Positions 40,171 through 48,937 of a stretch of 64,000 nucleotides of DNA are shown here, one piece after another. The notes under the pieces are model-generated. The model was not told where the DNA came from. It did not search any database and saw only the letters and a list, made by a program, of their open reading frames with translations. How positions within the stretch are numbered: the stretch's first letter is position 1; each line of letters opens with the position of its first letter. The stretch is from Halomarina ordinaria (GTDB taxonomy: Archaea; Halobacteriota; Halobacteria; Halobacteriales; Haloarculaceae): contig NZ_JARRAH010000001.1 of NCBI RefSeq assembly GCF_030553305.1, forward strand, positions 1,488,001 through 1,552,000, read 5' to 3'. A program made the translations under genes and the position numbers.

Positions 40171-41913
40171 CTACGCGAGGAGGCGGGCGCCGGCGAACCC
40201 GGCGAGATAGACGACCGTCGCGGAGCAGAGGGCGCCGCCGACCCGGTAGCCGACGAGCGCACGGTCGAATCCGCGGTCGAGACCGGTCGCGAGCGCCGTC
40301 AGTACGCAGGCGAGGACGAGGACGTACGCGCCGACCGCGAGGCCGAGACCGTCCGTCGGAAGGGTCGACGCCCCCGCCGAGAGCGACCGACCGTCGAGCG
40401 CGGCCGCCAGCGCGACGGTCACGCCCGCGACGAGCGGGCCGAACGCGGCCGCCGTGTTCGAGAGCGTCGCGGTCAGCCGCGAGAGTTCCCGACGGGACCG
40501 GCGCTCGACGGTCCGGAGCTCCTCGACGTGGTCGGCCATCGAGACCACCGCCCGGCCGGCGGGTCGGCCCTCACGCGCGGCGACCGCGAGGAGGTCCGCC
40601 GTACTCCGCAGGCGCGTGCTCGGCGTCCGCGCGAGCGCGCCGTGCTCCCCCAGGAACGCCTCGCGGACGCCGACCCTGAGCTGTCGCTGACGACGGGCGG
40701 CCCGCGCGAGCACGTCGCCCGTCTCCCCGGAGACCTCCTCGGCGGCGAGTTCGACCGCGCGCTCGACGGACCGCCCCTCGTCGACGCGCCGTCCGACGAG
40801 GTAGAGCGCGTCGGAGAGGCCGTCCTCGGCGCGGCGGACGCGCCGACGGACGGCGACGGCCGGCCGGAACCAGACGAGGAGCGCCGCGCCCGACCCAACG
40901 CCGACGGCCGCCAGCGGGAGCGTCCAGACGGGGAGGACGGCGGCCGCCAGCGCGGTCGCCGAACCGCCGCCAGCGACGACGGCGGCGAAGGCGAGCGCCG
41001 CCCGGCGTCGGACGCCGGGGACGTCGGGGTGCGACCGGGGCACCGGGCGGGCGGGGAACGTCACGGGACGGCGCGCGAGGAGCGCGACGCAGGCCGCGAC
41101 CGTGAGCACCGGGAGGAGGACGTCGTAGAGGGCGACCACGACGGGGAGCGTGAGGCGGACGCCCGCGGCGCGGCCGGCCGGGAGGACGGCCACGAGCGCG
41201 AGTGGGAGGAACACGCCGAAGGCGTAGAGCGCCGACAGCGGCCCCGAGAGCGACGCCGTCGCGTCGGCCAGTCGCTCGCGCGTCCCGTCGAGGACGGCGC
41301 GCGTCGCGCGGTCGAGCGCCCGGGCGCGCTCGCCGGCGGGGGCGGCGCTCGCCGCCTCGATGAGGTGCGTCGCGCGCCGGAGCGCCGGGTACGCCTCGCC
41401 CCACCGCTCGCCGAAGGCGGCGAGGCCCGACCCGGGGGTTCCGCGGGCGGCCTCGACGTGCCGAGCGAGGCTCGCCGCGAGCGGACCGCGACCGGTCCGC
41501 GCGGCGAAGGCGGCGGCCGTCTCCGCCGTGGGCGTCAGGCGCATCCGGAGGACGGCGCGGCTGACGAGGTCGGGGGCGGCACCGAGCGCCGCCGTCCGCC
41601 GGGCGCGCGCGACCCACGGCGGGAGGTGACAGACGCCGACGGCGAGGAGGGTGCCGACGGCGACGGCACCGAGCGCGACGGTCACGGCCGAGCGAGGGAC
41701 GAGCAGGCCGCCGGCGACGAGGACGAGCGCCGCGCCCGTCCCGCCGAGCGCGAGCGCCCGGTCGAACACGTCGCGAAGCGTTCGGTCCGTCGGGAGCGCC
41801 CGGAGGACGGCCTCGTAGCGCTCGCGCGAGCGTCCCGCGACGGCGGGGACGAGGCGCCGGGCGAGACGGCGGCGGTCCGTGCTCGTGACCCACCCGAACG
41901 TGTCGGTCCTCAT
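40171..41913 (-). CDS. Type IV pilus platform protein, PilC/TadC/GspF type
   Basis: A 580-residue inner-membrane platform protein on which the ATPase works. It carries two T2SSF-like halves: a first cytosolic helical domain about 110-210 followed by membrane helices, and a second about 390-500 (DALYLVGRRVDEGRSVERAVELAAEEVSGETGDVL, then AAREGRPAGRAVVSMADHVEELRTVE), then a C-terminal pair of membrane helices. Seven to nine transmembrane segments are predicted. The ATG at 41913 overlaps the ATPase stop (ATGA), which fixes the start. The duplication of the platform domain is usual in archaeal PilC and FlaJ. Confidence 0.85.
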   Translation of the reverse strand: MRTDTFGWVTSTDRRRLARRLVPAVAGRSRERYEAVLRALPTDRTLRDVFDRALALGGTGAALVLVAGGLLVPRSAVTVALGAVAVGTLLAVGVCHLPPWVARARRTAALGAAPDLVSRAVLRMRLTPTAETAAAFAARTGRGPLAASLARHVEAARGTPGSGLAAFGERWGEAYPALRRATHLIEAASAAPAGERARALDRATRAVLDGTRERLADATASLSGPLSALYAFGVFLPLALVAVLPAGRAAGVRLTLPVVVALYDVLLPVLTVAACVALLARRPVTFPARPVPRSHPDVPGVRRRAALAFAAVVAGGGSATALAAAVLPVWTLPLAAVGVGSGAALLVWFRPAVAVRRRVRRAEDGLSDALYLVGRRVDEGRSVERAVELAAEEVSGETGDVLARAARRQRQLRVGVREAFLGEHGALARTPSTRLRSTADLLAVAAREGRPAGRAVVSMADHVEELRTVERRSRRELSRLTATLSNTAAAFGPLVAGVTVALAAALDGRSLSAGASTLPTDGLGLAVGAYVLVLACVLTALATGLDRGFDRALVGYRVGGALCSATVVYLAGFAGARLLA

Positions 41914-43784
41914 CGACCCCGGCGGCGGGCGTGTTCGGTCACGACGCGCTCGGCGTCGGTCAGGTCGTCGCCGACCAGTCGCTCGAACCACTCGTGCCGG
42001 GCGTCGAGGGCCGCCAGGAGGTCGGCGTAGCGCTCGTCGGGGCGCGCGAGCGCCGGAAGGAGGTCGCTCTCGCCCCGGGCGACGCGACCGGTCGGGACGA
42101 GGCCCTCCGTCCCCCGGTCGTAGAGAGGGACGAAGCCGACGCCCTCCGCGGTCGCGCGGACCTCCTCGATACCAGTCACCCGGCGACCGTCGGGCGTGGC
42201 CGCGCAGGTGACGAGCAGGTCGGTCGTACCGACGGCACCCTCGGGGACGTCGAGGTCGGAGACGAGTCGTTCCCGGACGGAGGCGCCGTCGTCGCCGTGG
42301 ATCGTCCCGAGGACGGCCGCGTCGTTCGCGCCGACGCGCATCGCCTCGAAGAGCGCGCGCGCCTCCGTCCCTCGGACCTCGCCGACGACGAGCGCGCCGT
42401 CGCCCAGTCGGAGCGCGGTCCGGACCGCGTCGGCCGGTGCGAGGCCGCCGTCGTCGGTCCGGAGTCGCTGGACGTCGCGGCCCTGCTCGCGGAGCGCGCT
42501 CACCGGAAGCTCGGGGGTGTCCTCGATGGCGACGACCCGTGTCGCGGCGGGGAGTTCCCAGCAGAGCGCCGAGAGCAGCGTCGTCTTGCCGGCGCCGCGC
42601 CCGCCGGCGACGAGGCAGGCGGCGTCGCGGTCGACCGCCAGCGAGCAGAGCGCCGCCGCGGCCGCCGGGAGCGTCCCGTTGGCGACGAGCGCGGGGAGCG
42701 TCCACGCCTCGCGCTCGTGGGCGCGGAAGGCGAAGCCGACGCCGTCGCTCACGGGGTCGGTCACGCCGGCGACGCGGACCCGACGGCCGGCGGCGGTCGT
42801 CGCCGCGTCGAGCGTCGGGGCGGCTCGGGAGAACGCCCGACCGCTCGTCCGTCGGAAGCGCGACGCGAGCGTCTCGACGCCCCGGCGGGTCAGTCGGACG
42901 TTCGTCCGGAGGGTCTCGTCGGCCACGCGGACGCGGAGCGGGGCGGCGGCGGCCGGGGCGGTCACGAACACGTCCGAGCAGTCGGGGTCGGCGAAGAAGT
43001 CGTCGAGCACGCCCACGCCGGCGGTGTGTTTCCGGAGGACGGCGACGAGGTCTTCGACGGAGACGTCCCCGTCCGCGACGGCCCTGACGGCTCGACCGGC
43101 CGCGCGGTCGCCACCCACCTCGCCGCGGGCGAGGCGCTCGGCCGCCGCGTCGAGCGTCCGGAGCGCCGCGGCGTCGAACGTGTGTTCGACCGGGACGAGG
43201 TGGTAGAGCGGGAGTTCGTCCGCCGGGCGCTCGTAGCGCCGGACGACCGCCCCGGAGTCGAGTTCCCGGCGGTCGACCAGCCGAGCGTCTGACGGCGGTC
43301 GAACGGCGACCCGCGAGCGGGCGACGGTCGGTCCCACCGCGGGACGGAGGGCGTCTTCGTACCCGTCGGCCCGGGCCGCCCCCTCGACGAGACCGCACTC
43401 GGCGGCGACGCGAGCGAGCGGGCCGGCACGCCCGGCCGCCTGTTCGGCGGCGAGCAGGGGGTCGCGCCGGGCGCGGTCGGCGAGGCGTCCGTCGTAGTGG
43501 GCGGCCGCGGCGACGAAGCGCCCGGCGGCGACGAGGAACGCGGCCGCAGCGCCGCGGTAGGCACGCTCGACGCCCGCCGCGCGGACGGTGACCCGCTCGA
43601 CGTCGCGGTCGGTCAGCGCGTCGACCACGGCCGCGCGGCAGCCGGGCGAGCGTTCGAGAACGCCGTCGGCGTCGCAGTCCGTCGCGTCGACGTGGAGCGT
43701 CTCACCCTCGACGCGAGGGAGACAGCCGCAGCCGCGGTCGGTCGCGCCGTCGGCGCGGAAGCGGTCGAGGTCGATACCGAACAT
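41910..43784 (-). CDS. Type IV pilus / type II secretion ATPase, PilB/VirB11 type
   Basis: Hexameric assembly ATPase of 624 residues. Walker A is GGRGAGKTT (394-402), the Asp box IEDTPEL (420-426), Walker B ALVVGEV (464-470) and the His box follows at TIHGDDG (494-500). The N-terminal region has four Cys (C19, C21, C37, C49) that probably form a zinc site, as in other haloarchaeal PilB-like proteins. It drives pilus assembly through the adjacent PilC-type protein. The ATG at 43784 is a good start; the stop overlaps the platform gene. The type of pilus or secretion system cannot be read from the ATPase alone. Confidence 0.87.
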   Translation of the reverse strand: MFGIDLDRFRADGATDRGCGCLPRVEGETLHVDATDCDADGVLERSPGCRAAVVDALTDRDVERVTVRAAGVERAYRGAAAAFLVAAGRFVAAAAHYDGRLADRARRDPLLAAEQAAGRAGPLARVAAECGLVEGAARADGYEDALRPAVGPTVARSRVAVRPPSDARLVDRRELDSGAVVRRYERPADELPLYHLVPVEHTFDAAALRTLDAAAERLARGEVGGDRAAGRAVRAVADGDVSVEDLVAVLRKHTAGVGVLDDFFADPDCSDVFVTAPAAAAPLRVRVADETLRTNVRLTRRGVETLASRFRRTSGRAFSRAAPTLDAATTAAGRRVRVAGVTDPVSDGVGFAFRAHEREAWTLPALVANGTLPAAAAALCSLAVDRDAACLVAGGRGAGKTTLLSALCWELPAATRVVAIEDTPELPVSALREQGRDVQRLRTDDGGLAPADAVRTALRLGDGALVVGEVRGTEARALFEAMRVGANDAAVLGTIHGDDGASVRERLVSDLDVPEGAVGTTDLLVTCAATPDGRRVTGIEEVRATAEGVGFVPLYDRGTEGLVPTGRVARGESDLLPALARPDERYADLLAALDARHEWFERLVGDDLTDAERVVTEHARRRGR

Positions 43785-43816
43785 GGACGGCGCTGGTCGC
43801 CCTCCACGTCATAAAC

Positions 43817-44257
43817 CTACGCCCGCCGGAGGACGGCGACCCCGTCCGGGTGGTCGGGTCGGCGCTCACAGGTCAGCGAGAGGCGGTGCGTGCCCGCCCC
43901 GCGCAGGACGAGCGGGTCCGCGTCGACGACCACCGGCACGTCGAACCGACGGTCGTCGGGGGGTGCGCCCCGAACCCGCCAGTGGACGCCCCCGGCGTCG
44001 ATTCGCACCCGCTCGACCCCCGCCCGCGCGAGCGACCGCTCGGGAAGCGTCACCGGGACGGACCGTCGCGCGCCGGGCGTCCCGGGGGCGACGGGTGCGC
44101 TGTCGAGGCAGACGTTCTCGGCGGCCGTCGCGAGGCCGTCGGCCCGGCGGTCGAGGGCCGCATCGCTCGCGGCCACCCCCGCGCGGTCGATGGCGGGGAG
44201 CGAGACGCCGACGAGCGCGACGGTCAGCAGGACCGCGAGGACGACCCGGAGCGTCAC
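43817..44257 (-). CDS. Small membrane-anchored protein of the pilus operon (DUF7311-like)
   Basis: A 146-residue protein with an N-terminal hydrophobic anchor (VVLAVLLTVALVGVSLPAI), then a short extracytoplasmic domain with two Cys (CLDSAP, LTCERR) that may pair. GTG 44257 overlaps the stop of the preceding coiled-coil gene. No recognised function; it resembles the accessory proteins that accompany haloarchaeal pilus ATPases (family number from memory). Confidence 0.7.
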   Translation of the reverse strand: MTLRVVLAVLLTVALVGVSLPAIDRAGVAASDAALDRRADGLATAAENVCLDSAPVAPGTPGARRSVPVTLPERSLARAGVERVRIDAGGVHWRVRGAPPDDRRFDVPVVVDADPLVLRGAGTHRLSLTCERRPDHPDGVAVLRRA

Positions 44258-44718
44258 GACAGGGCGTCCCGGAGGCGAGCGACTATCCCGCGGTCGGCGT
44301 CGTCACGAGCCCCCCCTCCGTCGGTCACCGCGGGGTCGGGGCGGTCGTCGTCCGTCACCGGCGTCGCCAACGAGGCGGCCGGTGTCGTCGCGTCGGCCGA
44401 CGCGAGCGGGGCGTCCGTTCCGGCACCGTCGAGCGTCGCCTCCAGTTCCTCGACGGCGGCCAGCGCCGCGTCGGCGCGGCGCTCGACCTCGCGGTCGGCG
44501 TGGCGAACCTGCCCGACGTACCCCCGGACCGCCCGCGTCGCGGCTTCCACGTCGGCGAGGCGGTCGTCGAGGTCGTCCAGCCGGGTTTCGACCGCCGCGA
44601 GTCGGGCCGCGCGGTCGGCCTCGGGCGCGAGGTCGGGCAGGTCGCGGCCGTCGGTGAGGGCACGTTCGAGCGCGTCGACGCGAGCGACGAGCGCGTCGGC
44701 CTTCGAGTTCGGGTCCAT
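44254..44718 (-). CDS. Coiled-coil protein, first gene of the pilus operon (DUF7310-like)
   Basis: A 154-residue soluble protein with a Leu/Val heptad pattern over the first half (ADALVARVDALERALTDG, then RLDDLDDRLADVEAATRAV), giving a long coiled coil with a Thr/Asp-rich C-terminal tail. ATG 44718 (MDPNSKADALV) has GGGACGGGACC-type spacing upstream rather than a strong Shine-Dalgarno. It is the first gene of the operon, 35 nt after the YihY gene. Function unknown; it may act as a scaffold or regulator of the ATPase. Confidence 0.72.
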   Translation of the reverse strand: MDPNSKADALVARVDALERALTDGRDLPDLAPEADRAARLAAVETRLDDLDDRLADVEAATRAVRGYVGQVRHADREVERRADAALAAVEELEATLDGAGTDAPLASADATTPAASLATPVTDDDRPDPAVTDGGGARDDADRGIVARLRDALS

Positions 44719-44753
44719 CGAGTCGAGGTGGTCCCGTCCCGGTACTTAAAGAG

Positions 44754-45533
44754 TCAGTCGCGGCCCGCGAGCACCACGTTGACCGCGGCGCCGAGCAGGA
44801 GGACGAGCGCGGAGAAGTAGAGCCAGGTGACGAAGACGACGATGCCCGTGAGCGCGCCGTAGAGCGAGGTACCGACGGTCGCGGCGTACGTCTCGAAGGC
44901 CGTCCCGAGGACGGTCCACCCGCCGGCGGCGACGACGGCCCCCGGGAGGGTCTCGCGGACCGGGAGCGACACGTCCGGCAGGACGTAGTAGAGGGGCAAC
45001 AGCGCGACGGTGAGCGCGACCAGCTGGACGAGCCCGCGGAGGACGCCCGTGTGGAGCGACTCGCTGAGACCGACGGCGAGGTCGACGCCGGCGAGGACGC
45101 CCGCCAGCGCCAGAATCGTGACGAGCACCACGACGGCGTCGACGAACTGGCCGAGGAGGTCGTCGTCCTCTGGCGTGTCGTAGACGACGGCCACCGCGGT
45201 GTCGAGCCCGCGAAAGAGCCTGACGGAACTCCACAGCAGGACGAGCGACCCGAGTGCGAACGCGCCGGTGCGGCCGCTCGCGTCGCGGACCGTCTCGCGG
45301 ATGGTGGCCCGACCGCTCGGCGACAGTATCTCGCCGGCCTGTCGGAGGACGAACGACGCCACCTCGTCGCCGGCGACGGCGGTGAGGACGACGACGGCGA
45401 GCACCAGCAGCGGAATCAGCGAGACGAGCGCGTAGTAGGCGATACCGGCGGCGGCGAGCGAGAGGCCGCGCCGACGGACGAGTACCTGAATCCGCGTGAG
45501 GGCCTCTCGCGTCGTTCGCGGGGCGGGGGGCAT
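44754..45533 (-). CDS. YihY/UPF0761 family membrane protein
   Basis: A 259-residue integral membrane protein with about six helices: GLSLAAAGIAYYALVSLIPLLVLAVVV near the N-terminus is the family hallmark, with LWSSVRLFRGLDTAVAVVYDT, and the C-terminal FVTWLYFSALVLLLGAAVNVVL. The family was once called ribonuclease BN by mistake; the true function is unknown, perhaps transport. Start ATG 45533. It could lie upstream in the same transcript as the pilus operon (35-nt gap), but nothing ties it to pili. Confidence 0.87.
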   Translation of the reverse strand: MPPAPRTTREALTRIQVLVRRRGLSLAAAGIAYYALVSLIPLLVLAVVVLTAVAGDEVASFVLRQAGEILSPSGRATIRETVRDASGRTGAFALGSLVLLWSSVRLFRGLDTAVAVVYDTPEDDDLLGQFVDAVVVLVTILALAGVLAGVDLAVGLSESLHTGVLRGLVQLVALTVALLPLYYVLPDVSLPVRETLPGAVVAAGGWTVLGTAFETYAATVGTSLYGALTGIVVFVTWLYFSALVLLLGAAVNVVLAGRD

Positions 45534-45593
45534 ACGCTCCGTTCACGCGGCGGACGGGTAACTGTGGAGGGAAGGTTCGCGGACGGGGAGCGC

Positions 45594-46940
45594 TCAGCGC
45601 GCGAGGCTGGAGCCGTCGAAGGACGTCCGGTCGTACTCGACGTCCATCAGGTCGAGGAGGGTCGGCGCGATGTCGAGGAGGTCGGCGTCGCCGACGCGGG
45701 CGTCGGGGTCGTCGATGAACAGGCAGGCGTTGTCGAAGCTGTGCATGCCGTTGCGCGGGCCGACGCCGAAGACGTCGCCCTCGCCCTTGAACCCGGACTT
45801 CAGGTCGAAACCGTGGTTCGGGACGACGGTGAGGTCGGGGGCGATGTCGTCGTGGTCGCCGCGGTACGCCTCCTCCTTGGTGACGACGCGCCAGGCGACC
45901 TCCTCGCCGTCCGGTCCCTCGAGCGCCTCCAGGTCCGCCTTCAGTTCGTCGCGGACGGCCTCGTAGTCCTCCTCGCTGACGCTCCCGCGCGGCTCGCGCC
46001 CCTCGAGGTTGATGTAGAACCGCCCGGGGATGAGCGAGTACGCGCGGGTGTCGTCGGAGATGTCCCCGAGTTCGCTCGGGTCGTCGCCCTCGAAGTCGAG
46101 CCAGCCCTCCTCTTTGAGCCACTGGTTGCAGTGGACCTCGTAGTCGAGGCTGGTGAAGCCGTGGTCGCTCGCGACGACCATCGTCGTGTCGTCGTCGAGC
46201 ATGTCGCGGAGCTGACCGAGGTAGTCGTCGACCTTGCGGTAGAACTCCATGAACAGCTCCTTGTTCTCGCCGTCGCGCTCGTAGTCCTTGAACAGGAAGT
46301 GGTTCACCCGGTCGGTCGTCATGAAGACGCCGAAGAAGAGGTCCCAGTCGTCCTCCAGGATGTAGTGCTTGAAGGCCTCGAAGCGGGCGTCGAGCGTCGC
46401 GTGGGCGTCCTCCATGAACTCCGCTTTCTCCTCCTGGTGGCCGAGTTTCGCGTTCACGTCGATGCGGTAGTCGAGGTCCTGGAGGGTGTCGCGCAGGTCG
46501 TCGGGGTACGCCGCCTTGTCGACGCTCGGCGAGAGGAACCCGCTGACCATCCGCTGGACGTTGCGCTGGGGCGGGAACGTGACGGGGACGTTCATCACCG
46601 TCGCGTCGCGGTCGGCCGTCTCGACGCGGTCCCAGACGCGCGTCGCCTGCACGTCGCGGCCCATCGGGACGTAGGTGTCGTACGAGCCGTTCTCGCGGTC
46701 CTGGAACCCGTAGACGCCCGTCTCGCCCGGGTTGACGCCCGTGGTCAGCGCCGGCCAGCACGCGCTCGACTCCGGCGGGACGATGCTGTCGATGGCCCCC
46801 GCCGTCCCCTCCGACGCGATGGACGCGAGGTTGGGGAACTCGTCTGTGTGCTCGCTCAGCAAGGAGTAGGGGACGCCGTCGATACCGAAGAAGGCGACCC
46901 GTGGCCCGTCATCGCCGCGAAGGCGGTCGAACAGTCCCAT
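45594..46940 (-). CDS. Alkaline phosphatase superfamily (type I phosphodiesterase-like)
   Basis: A 448-residue metal-dependent hydrolase of the alkaline phosphatase superfamily. Metal and active-site signatures are visible: FFGIDGVPY (first Asp), the nucleophile region PPESSACWPALTTGVNPG, MTTDRVNHF, and ASDHGFTSL (Asp-His pair), with a final His in GMHSFDNACLF. It may cleave nucleotide-sugar or phospholipid substrates; many haloarchaeal copies are annotated only at superfamily level. The ATG at 46940 (MGLFDRLRGDDG) is preferred over one nine codons upstream. It has no signal peptide, so it acts in the cytosol. Confidence 0.88.
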   Translation of the reverse strand: MGLFDRLRGDDGPRVAFFGIDGVPYSLLSEHTDEFPNLASIASEGTAGAIDSIVPPESSACWPALTTGVNPGETGVYGFQDRENGSYDTYVPMGRDVQATRVWDRVETADRDATVMNVPVTFPPQRNVQRMVSGFLSPSVDKAAYPDDLRDTLQDLDYRIDVNAKLGHQEEKAEFMEDAHATLDARFEAFKHYILEDDWDLFFGVFMTTDRVNHFLFKDYERDGENKELFMEFYRKVDDYLGQLRDMLDDDTTMVVASDHGFTSLDYEVHCNQWLKEEGWLDFEGDDPSELGDISDDTRAYSLIPGRFYINLEGREPRGSVSEEDYEAVRDELKADLEALEGPDGEEVAWRVVTKEEAYRGDHDDIAPDLTVVPNHGFDLKSGFKGEGDVFGVGPRNGMHSFDNACLFIDDPDARVGDADLLDIAPTLLDLMDVEYDRTSFDGSSLAR

Positions 46941-47030
46941 GATAGCGCGTCCGGCGCACTCACACAAGAAGCTTCTTTTCGGCGGTAACGGTTGCCCGTG
47001 GCTGTGACGCCCGCACGCCGTGTCACGCGC

Positions 47031-47210
47031 TCACTCGGACCGGTCGGTGGGGGTGTCGACGTCTCCGTCCGCGTCCGCGTCCGCGGTTTCGAGCCCGTCG
47101 GGGGCCGGCCCGGACGGCCACGCGCGCCGACGCTCGCGCCCCGCGTCGGGGTCGAAGTTCTCGGGGACGACCGTGAGGTGGTGACAGCCGAACGGTTCTC
47201 GGGTGGACAT
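47031..47210 (-). CDS. Small hypothetical protein, 59 residues
   Basis: A short acidic frame starting MSTREPFGCHHLTVVPENF and ending in an Asp/Thr-rich tail. The ATG at 47210 lies about 31 nt from a TATA-like TCTTTTGTA (47236-47248), in an AT-rich gap, which supports a real, separately expressed gene. No family is recognised; Cys-His-His could bind a metal. Coding is likely but not certain. Confidence 0.55.
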   Translation of the reverse strand: MSTREPFGCHHLTVVPENFDPDAGRERRRAWPSGPAPDGLETADADADGDVDTPTDRSE

Positions 47211-47304
47211 TACGGGTCGACCTAGCACACTCGGGTACAAAAGATTACTCATAATTATAACACATTCGGCCGTCCGTCCACGATAACCGCGAGGAATGGA
47301 CGGG

Positions 47305-47838
47305 TCAGGCGAAGTGCTCGTCGTAGAGGTCCTGGGCGTGTTCGATCGCGTCGTAGGCGGCCTGTCTGTCCTCCCAGCCGAGCGTCTCGACTTCCTTCCC
47401 CTTCTCCAGGTTCTTGTAGGTCGTGAAGAACTCGTCAATCTCGTTGCGGAGCTGGGGCGTGATGTCGTCGAGGTCCTGAACGTGGTCGAACCGGGGGTCC
47501 TCGGTCGGGACGGCGATGACCTTGTCGTCCTGTTCGCCGTCGTCGTCCATCTTCATGAGCGCGACCGGACGGGCCTCGATGATGCACCCGGGGAACGTCG
47601 CGTCCTCGACCAGCACCATCACGTCGAAGGGGTCCTCGTCGTCGTAGTACGACTGCGGGATGAACCCGTAGTCGGCGGGGTAGTGGACGTTCGAGTGCAG
47701 GACGCGGTCGAGGACGACGCCGGGGATGTCCTTGTCGTACTCGTACTTGTTACGCTCGCCCTTCAGGCACTCGACGACCGCGTAAATCGTCTCCGGCGCG
47801 TCCGGGCCGGTCTCGAGGTCTTCCCAGAGGTTAGCCAT
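47305..47838 (-). CDS. ppa: Inorganic pyrophosphatase
   Basis: Soluble family I pyrophosphatase of 177 residues that hydrolyses PPi to phosphate and so pulls biosynthetic reactions forward. The Mg-binding signature is seen as DDEDPFDVMVLVED, preceded by RNKYEYDKDIPGVVLDRVLHSNVHYPADYGFIPQ. The acidic composition and length fit haloarchaeal PPases. The ATG at 47838 (MANLWEDLETGPDA) is supported by a TATA box about 29 nt upstream; the longer open frame begins inside the promoter. It stands alone and is probably constitutive. Confidence 0.95.
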   Translation of the reverse strand: MANLWEDLETGPDAPETIYAVVECLKGERNKYEYDKDIPGVVLDRVLHSNVHYPADYGFIPQSYYDDEDPFDVMVLVEDATFPGCIIEARPVALMKMDDDGEQDDKVIAVPTEDPRFDHVQDLDDITPQLRNEIDEFFTTYKNLEKGKEVETLGWEDRQAAYDAIEHAQDLYDEHFA

Positions 47839-47861
47839 CAACGGAGGTGCGACAGTGGGCC

Positions 47862-47879
47862 AAAAAGTACTTTCGGCCT
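47862..47879 (-). promoter_or_regulatory. Putative ppa promoter (BRE/TATA)
   Basis: The minus strand reads CCGAAAGTACTTTTTGG: a BRE-like CGAAA followed by a TACTTTTT TATA element centred near 47867, 29 nt before the start codon. Confidence 0.55.
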
Positions 47880-48008
47880 CCGGACCGACATCTATTCGAA
47901 GCGACGCGTTACGGGCTACATAAATAGCCACTGAATAGCCGTCGGTCTATACACAAACCCACGTGCCGTCCGTCGAAAATGATTACAAATCCGTGGTTAG
48001 TTGAGAAC

Positions 48009-48018
48009 TTTTATGTAC
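48009..48018 (+). promoter_or_regulatory. Putative padR promoter
   Basis: TTTTATGTA is centred at 48012, 28 nt before the ATG at 48040, in an AT-rich region; a leaderless transcript is expected. Confidence 0.5.
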
Positions 48019-48039
48019 TACCGTGACATGTATCCGATT

Positions 48040-48399
48040 ATGTCAGAGGCACAGTCAGTCTCCGGCGAACCGGGCATCGGGCGTGAATTGACGGCGTTCC
48101 AGCAGAATATCCTGGTCATCCTCTCGGAGGAACCACGGTACGGCCTCGCGATCAAACGCGAACTCGAGGACTACTACGGCTCCGAGGTCAACCACGGGCG
48201 ACTCTACCCCAACCTCGACGACCTCGTCGAGATGGGGCTGGTCGAGAAGAGCGAACTCGACAAGCGGACGAACCAGTACGCGCTGACCGAGGAGGGCAAG
48301 GAGGCCGTCCTCGGCCAGCTGCGCTGGGTGTTCTCGCGGTTCGTCACCGACAGCGAGCGCGCGGACGAACTCCGCACGCTCGTCGACAGCGCCGAGTAA
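48040..48399 (+). CDS. PadR-family transcriptional regulator
   Basis: A 119-residue winged-helix regulator. The core FQQNILVILSEEPRYGLAIKRELEDYYG and the wing NHGRLYPNLDDLVEMGLVEK are the PadR hallmarks, and the C-terminal helix ending (LRWVFSRFVTDSERADELRTL) forms the dimer. Close relatives are very well conserved across haloarchaea. The start at 48040 (MSEAQSVSGEPGIG) is fixed by the TATA distance; an upstream in-frame TTG would add 13 residues with poor composition. The likely target is its own or a neighbouring promoter, but no clear operator was found. Confidence 0.9.
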   Translation: MSEAQSVSGEPGIGRELTAFQQNILVILSEEPRYGLAIKRELEDYYGSEVNHGRLYPNLDDLVEMGLVEKSELDKRTNQYALTEEGKEAVLGQLRWVFSRFVTDSERADELRTLVDSAE

Positions 48400-48400
48400 G

Positions 48401-48937
48401 TCAGGACTCGCGCGCCGTCCGTACCGTCAGGTCGAGCGACTTCTCGACCACAGCACGCTGTTCTTTCGAGGGCCACGCGTTACGCGGGTAGTACTCCGTG
48501 AGGAACTCTTCGCGCATCGACGCGGTCGCCGTCTCGATGGGCCTCGCGTAGTGATTGCCCATGAAGTCGGCGAACGCGGCGGCGTTCTCGCCGTGGGTCG
48601 ACCCGTGTACCTCGGCGACCCGTTCTGCGACGGCGCGGTTGTGCGCCTCGACCGACTCCCAGTCGGCCTCGTTCCCGGGCCCCTCGAGCGGGCGTTCGAT
48701 GGCCCGGTCGGTGTCGTCGATACACTCGATGCGGACCGTCTCCCCCTCCAGCCACTCCTCGGGGTAGAGCACGAGCGTCGCGTCCTCCTCGCGTTCGCGC
48801 GCGACGAAGTCGTGGGCCGCCACGAGGTCGTCCCGGCGCTCGCGGGCCGCCCGTGCCTCCGCCGGGTCGACGGCGTCCCGGGCGTTGCGGGTGAGTCGCG
48901 TCGCCTCCGTCACGATGTCGTCAGGAACCTCGGTCAT
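48401..48937 (-). CDS. Haloarchaeal conserved protein next to rnhA (DUF7108-like)
   Basis: A 178-residue acidic protein (PDDIVTEATRLTRNARDAVDPAEARAARERRDDLVAAHDF opening, helical), then a beta-containing core with LVLYPEEWLEGETVRIE and a helical C-terminus. It is known to me only as a haloarchaeal DUF that sits beside rnhA. Its start overlaps the 3' end of rnhA by 17 nt, so the two are co-expressed. A role with RNase HI is suggested by this linkage alone. Confidence 0.75.
   Translation of the reverse strand: MTEVPDDIVTEATRLTRNARDAVDPAEARAARERRDDLVAAHDFVAREREEDATLVLYPEEWLEGETVRIECIDDTDRAIERPLEGPGNEADWESVEAHNRAVAERVAEVHGSTHGENAAAFADFMGNHYARPIETATASMREEFLTEYYPRNAWPSKEQRAVVEKSLDLTVRTARES

Noticed and set aside
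39352-42030. 2.7-kb plus-strand open frame
   Set aside because: Antisense to the PilC-type gene and its downstream genes; no recognisable motifs.
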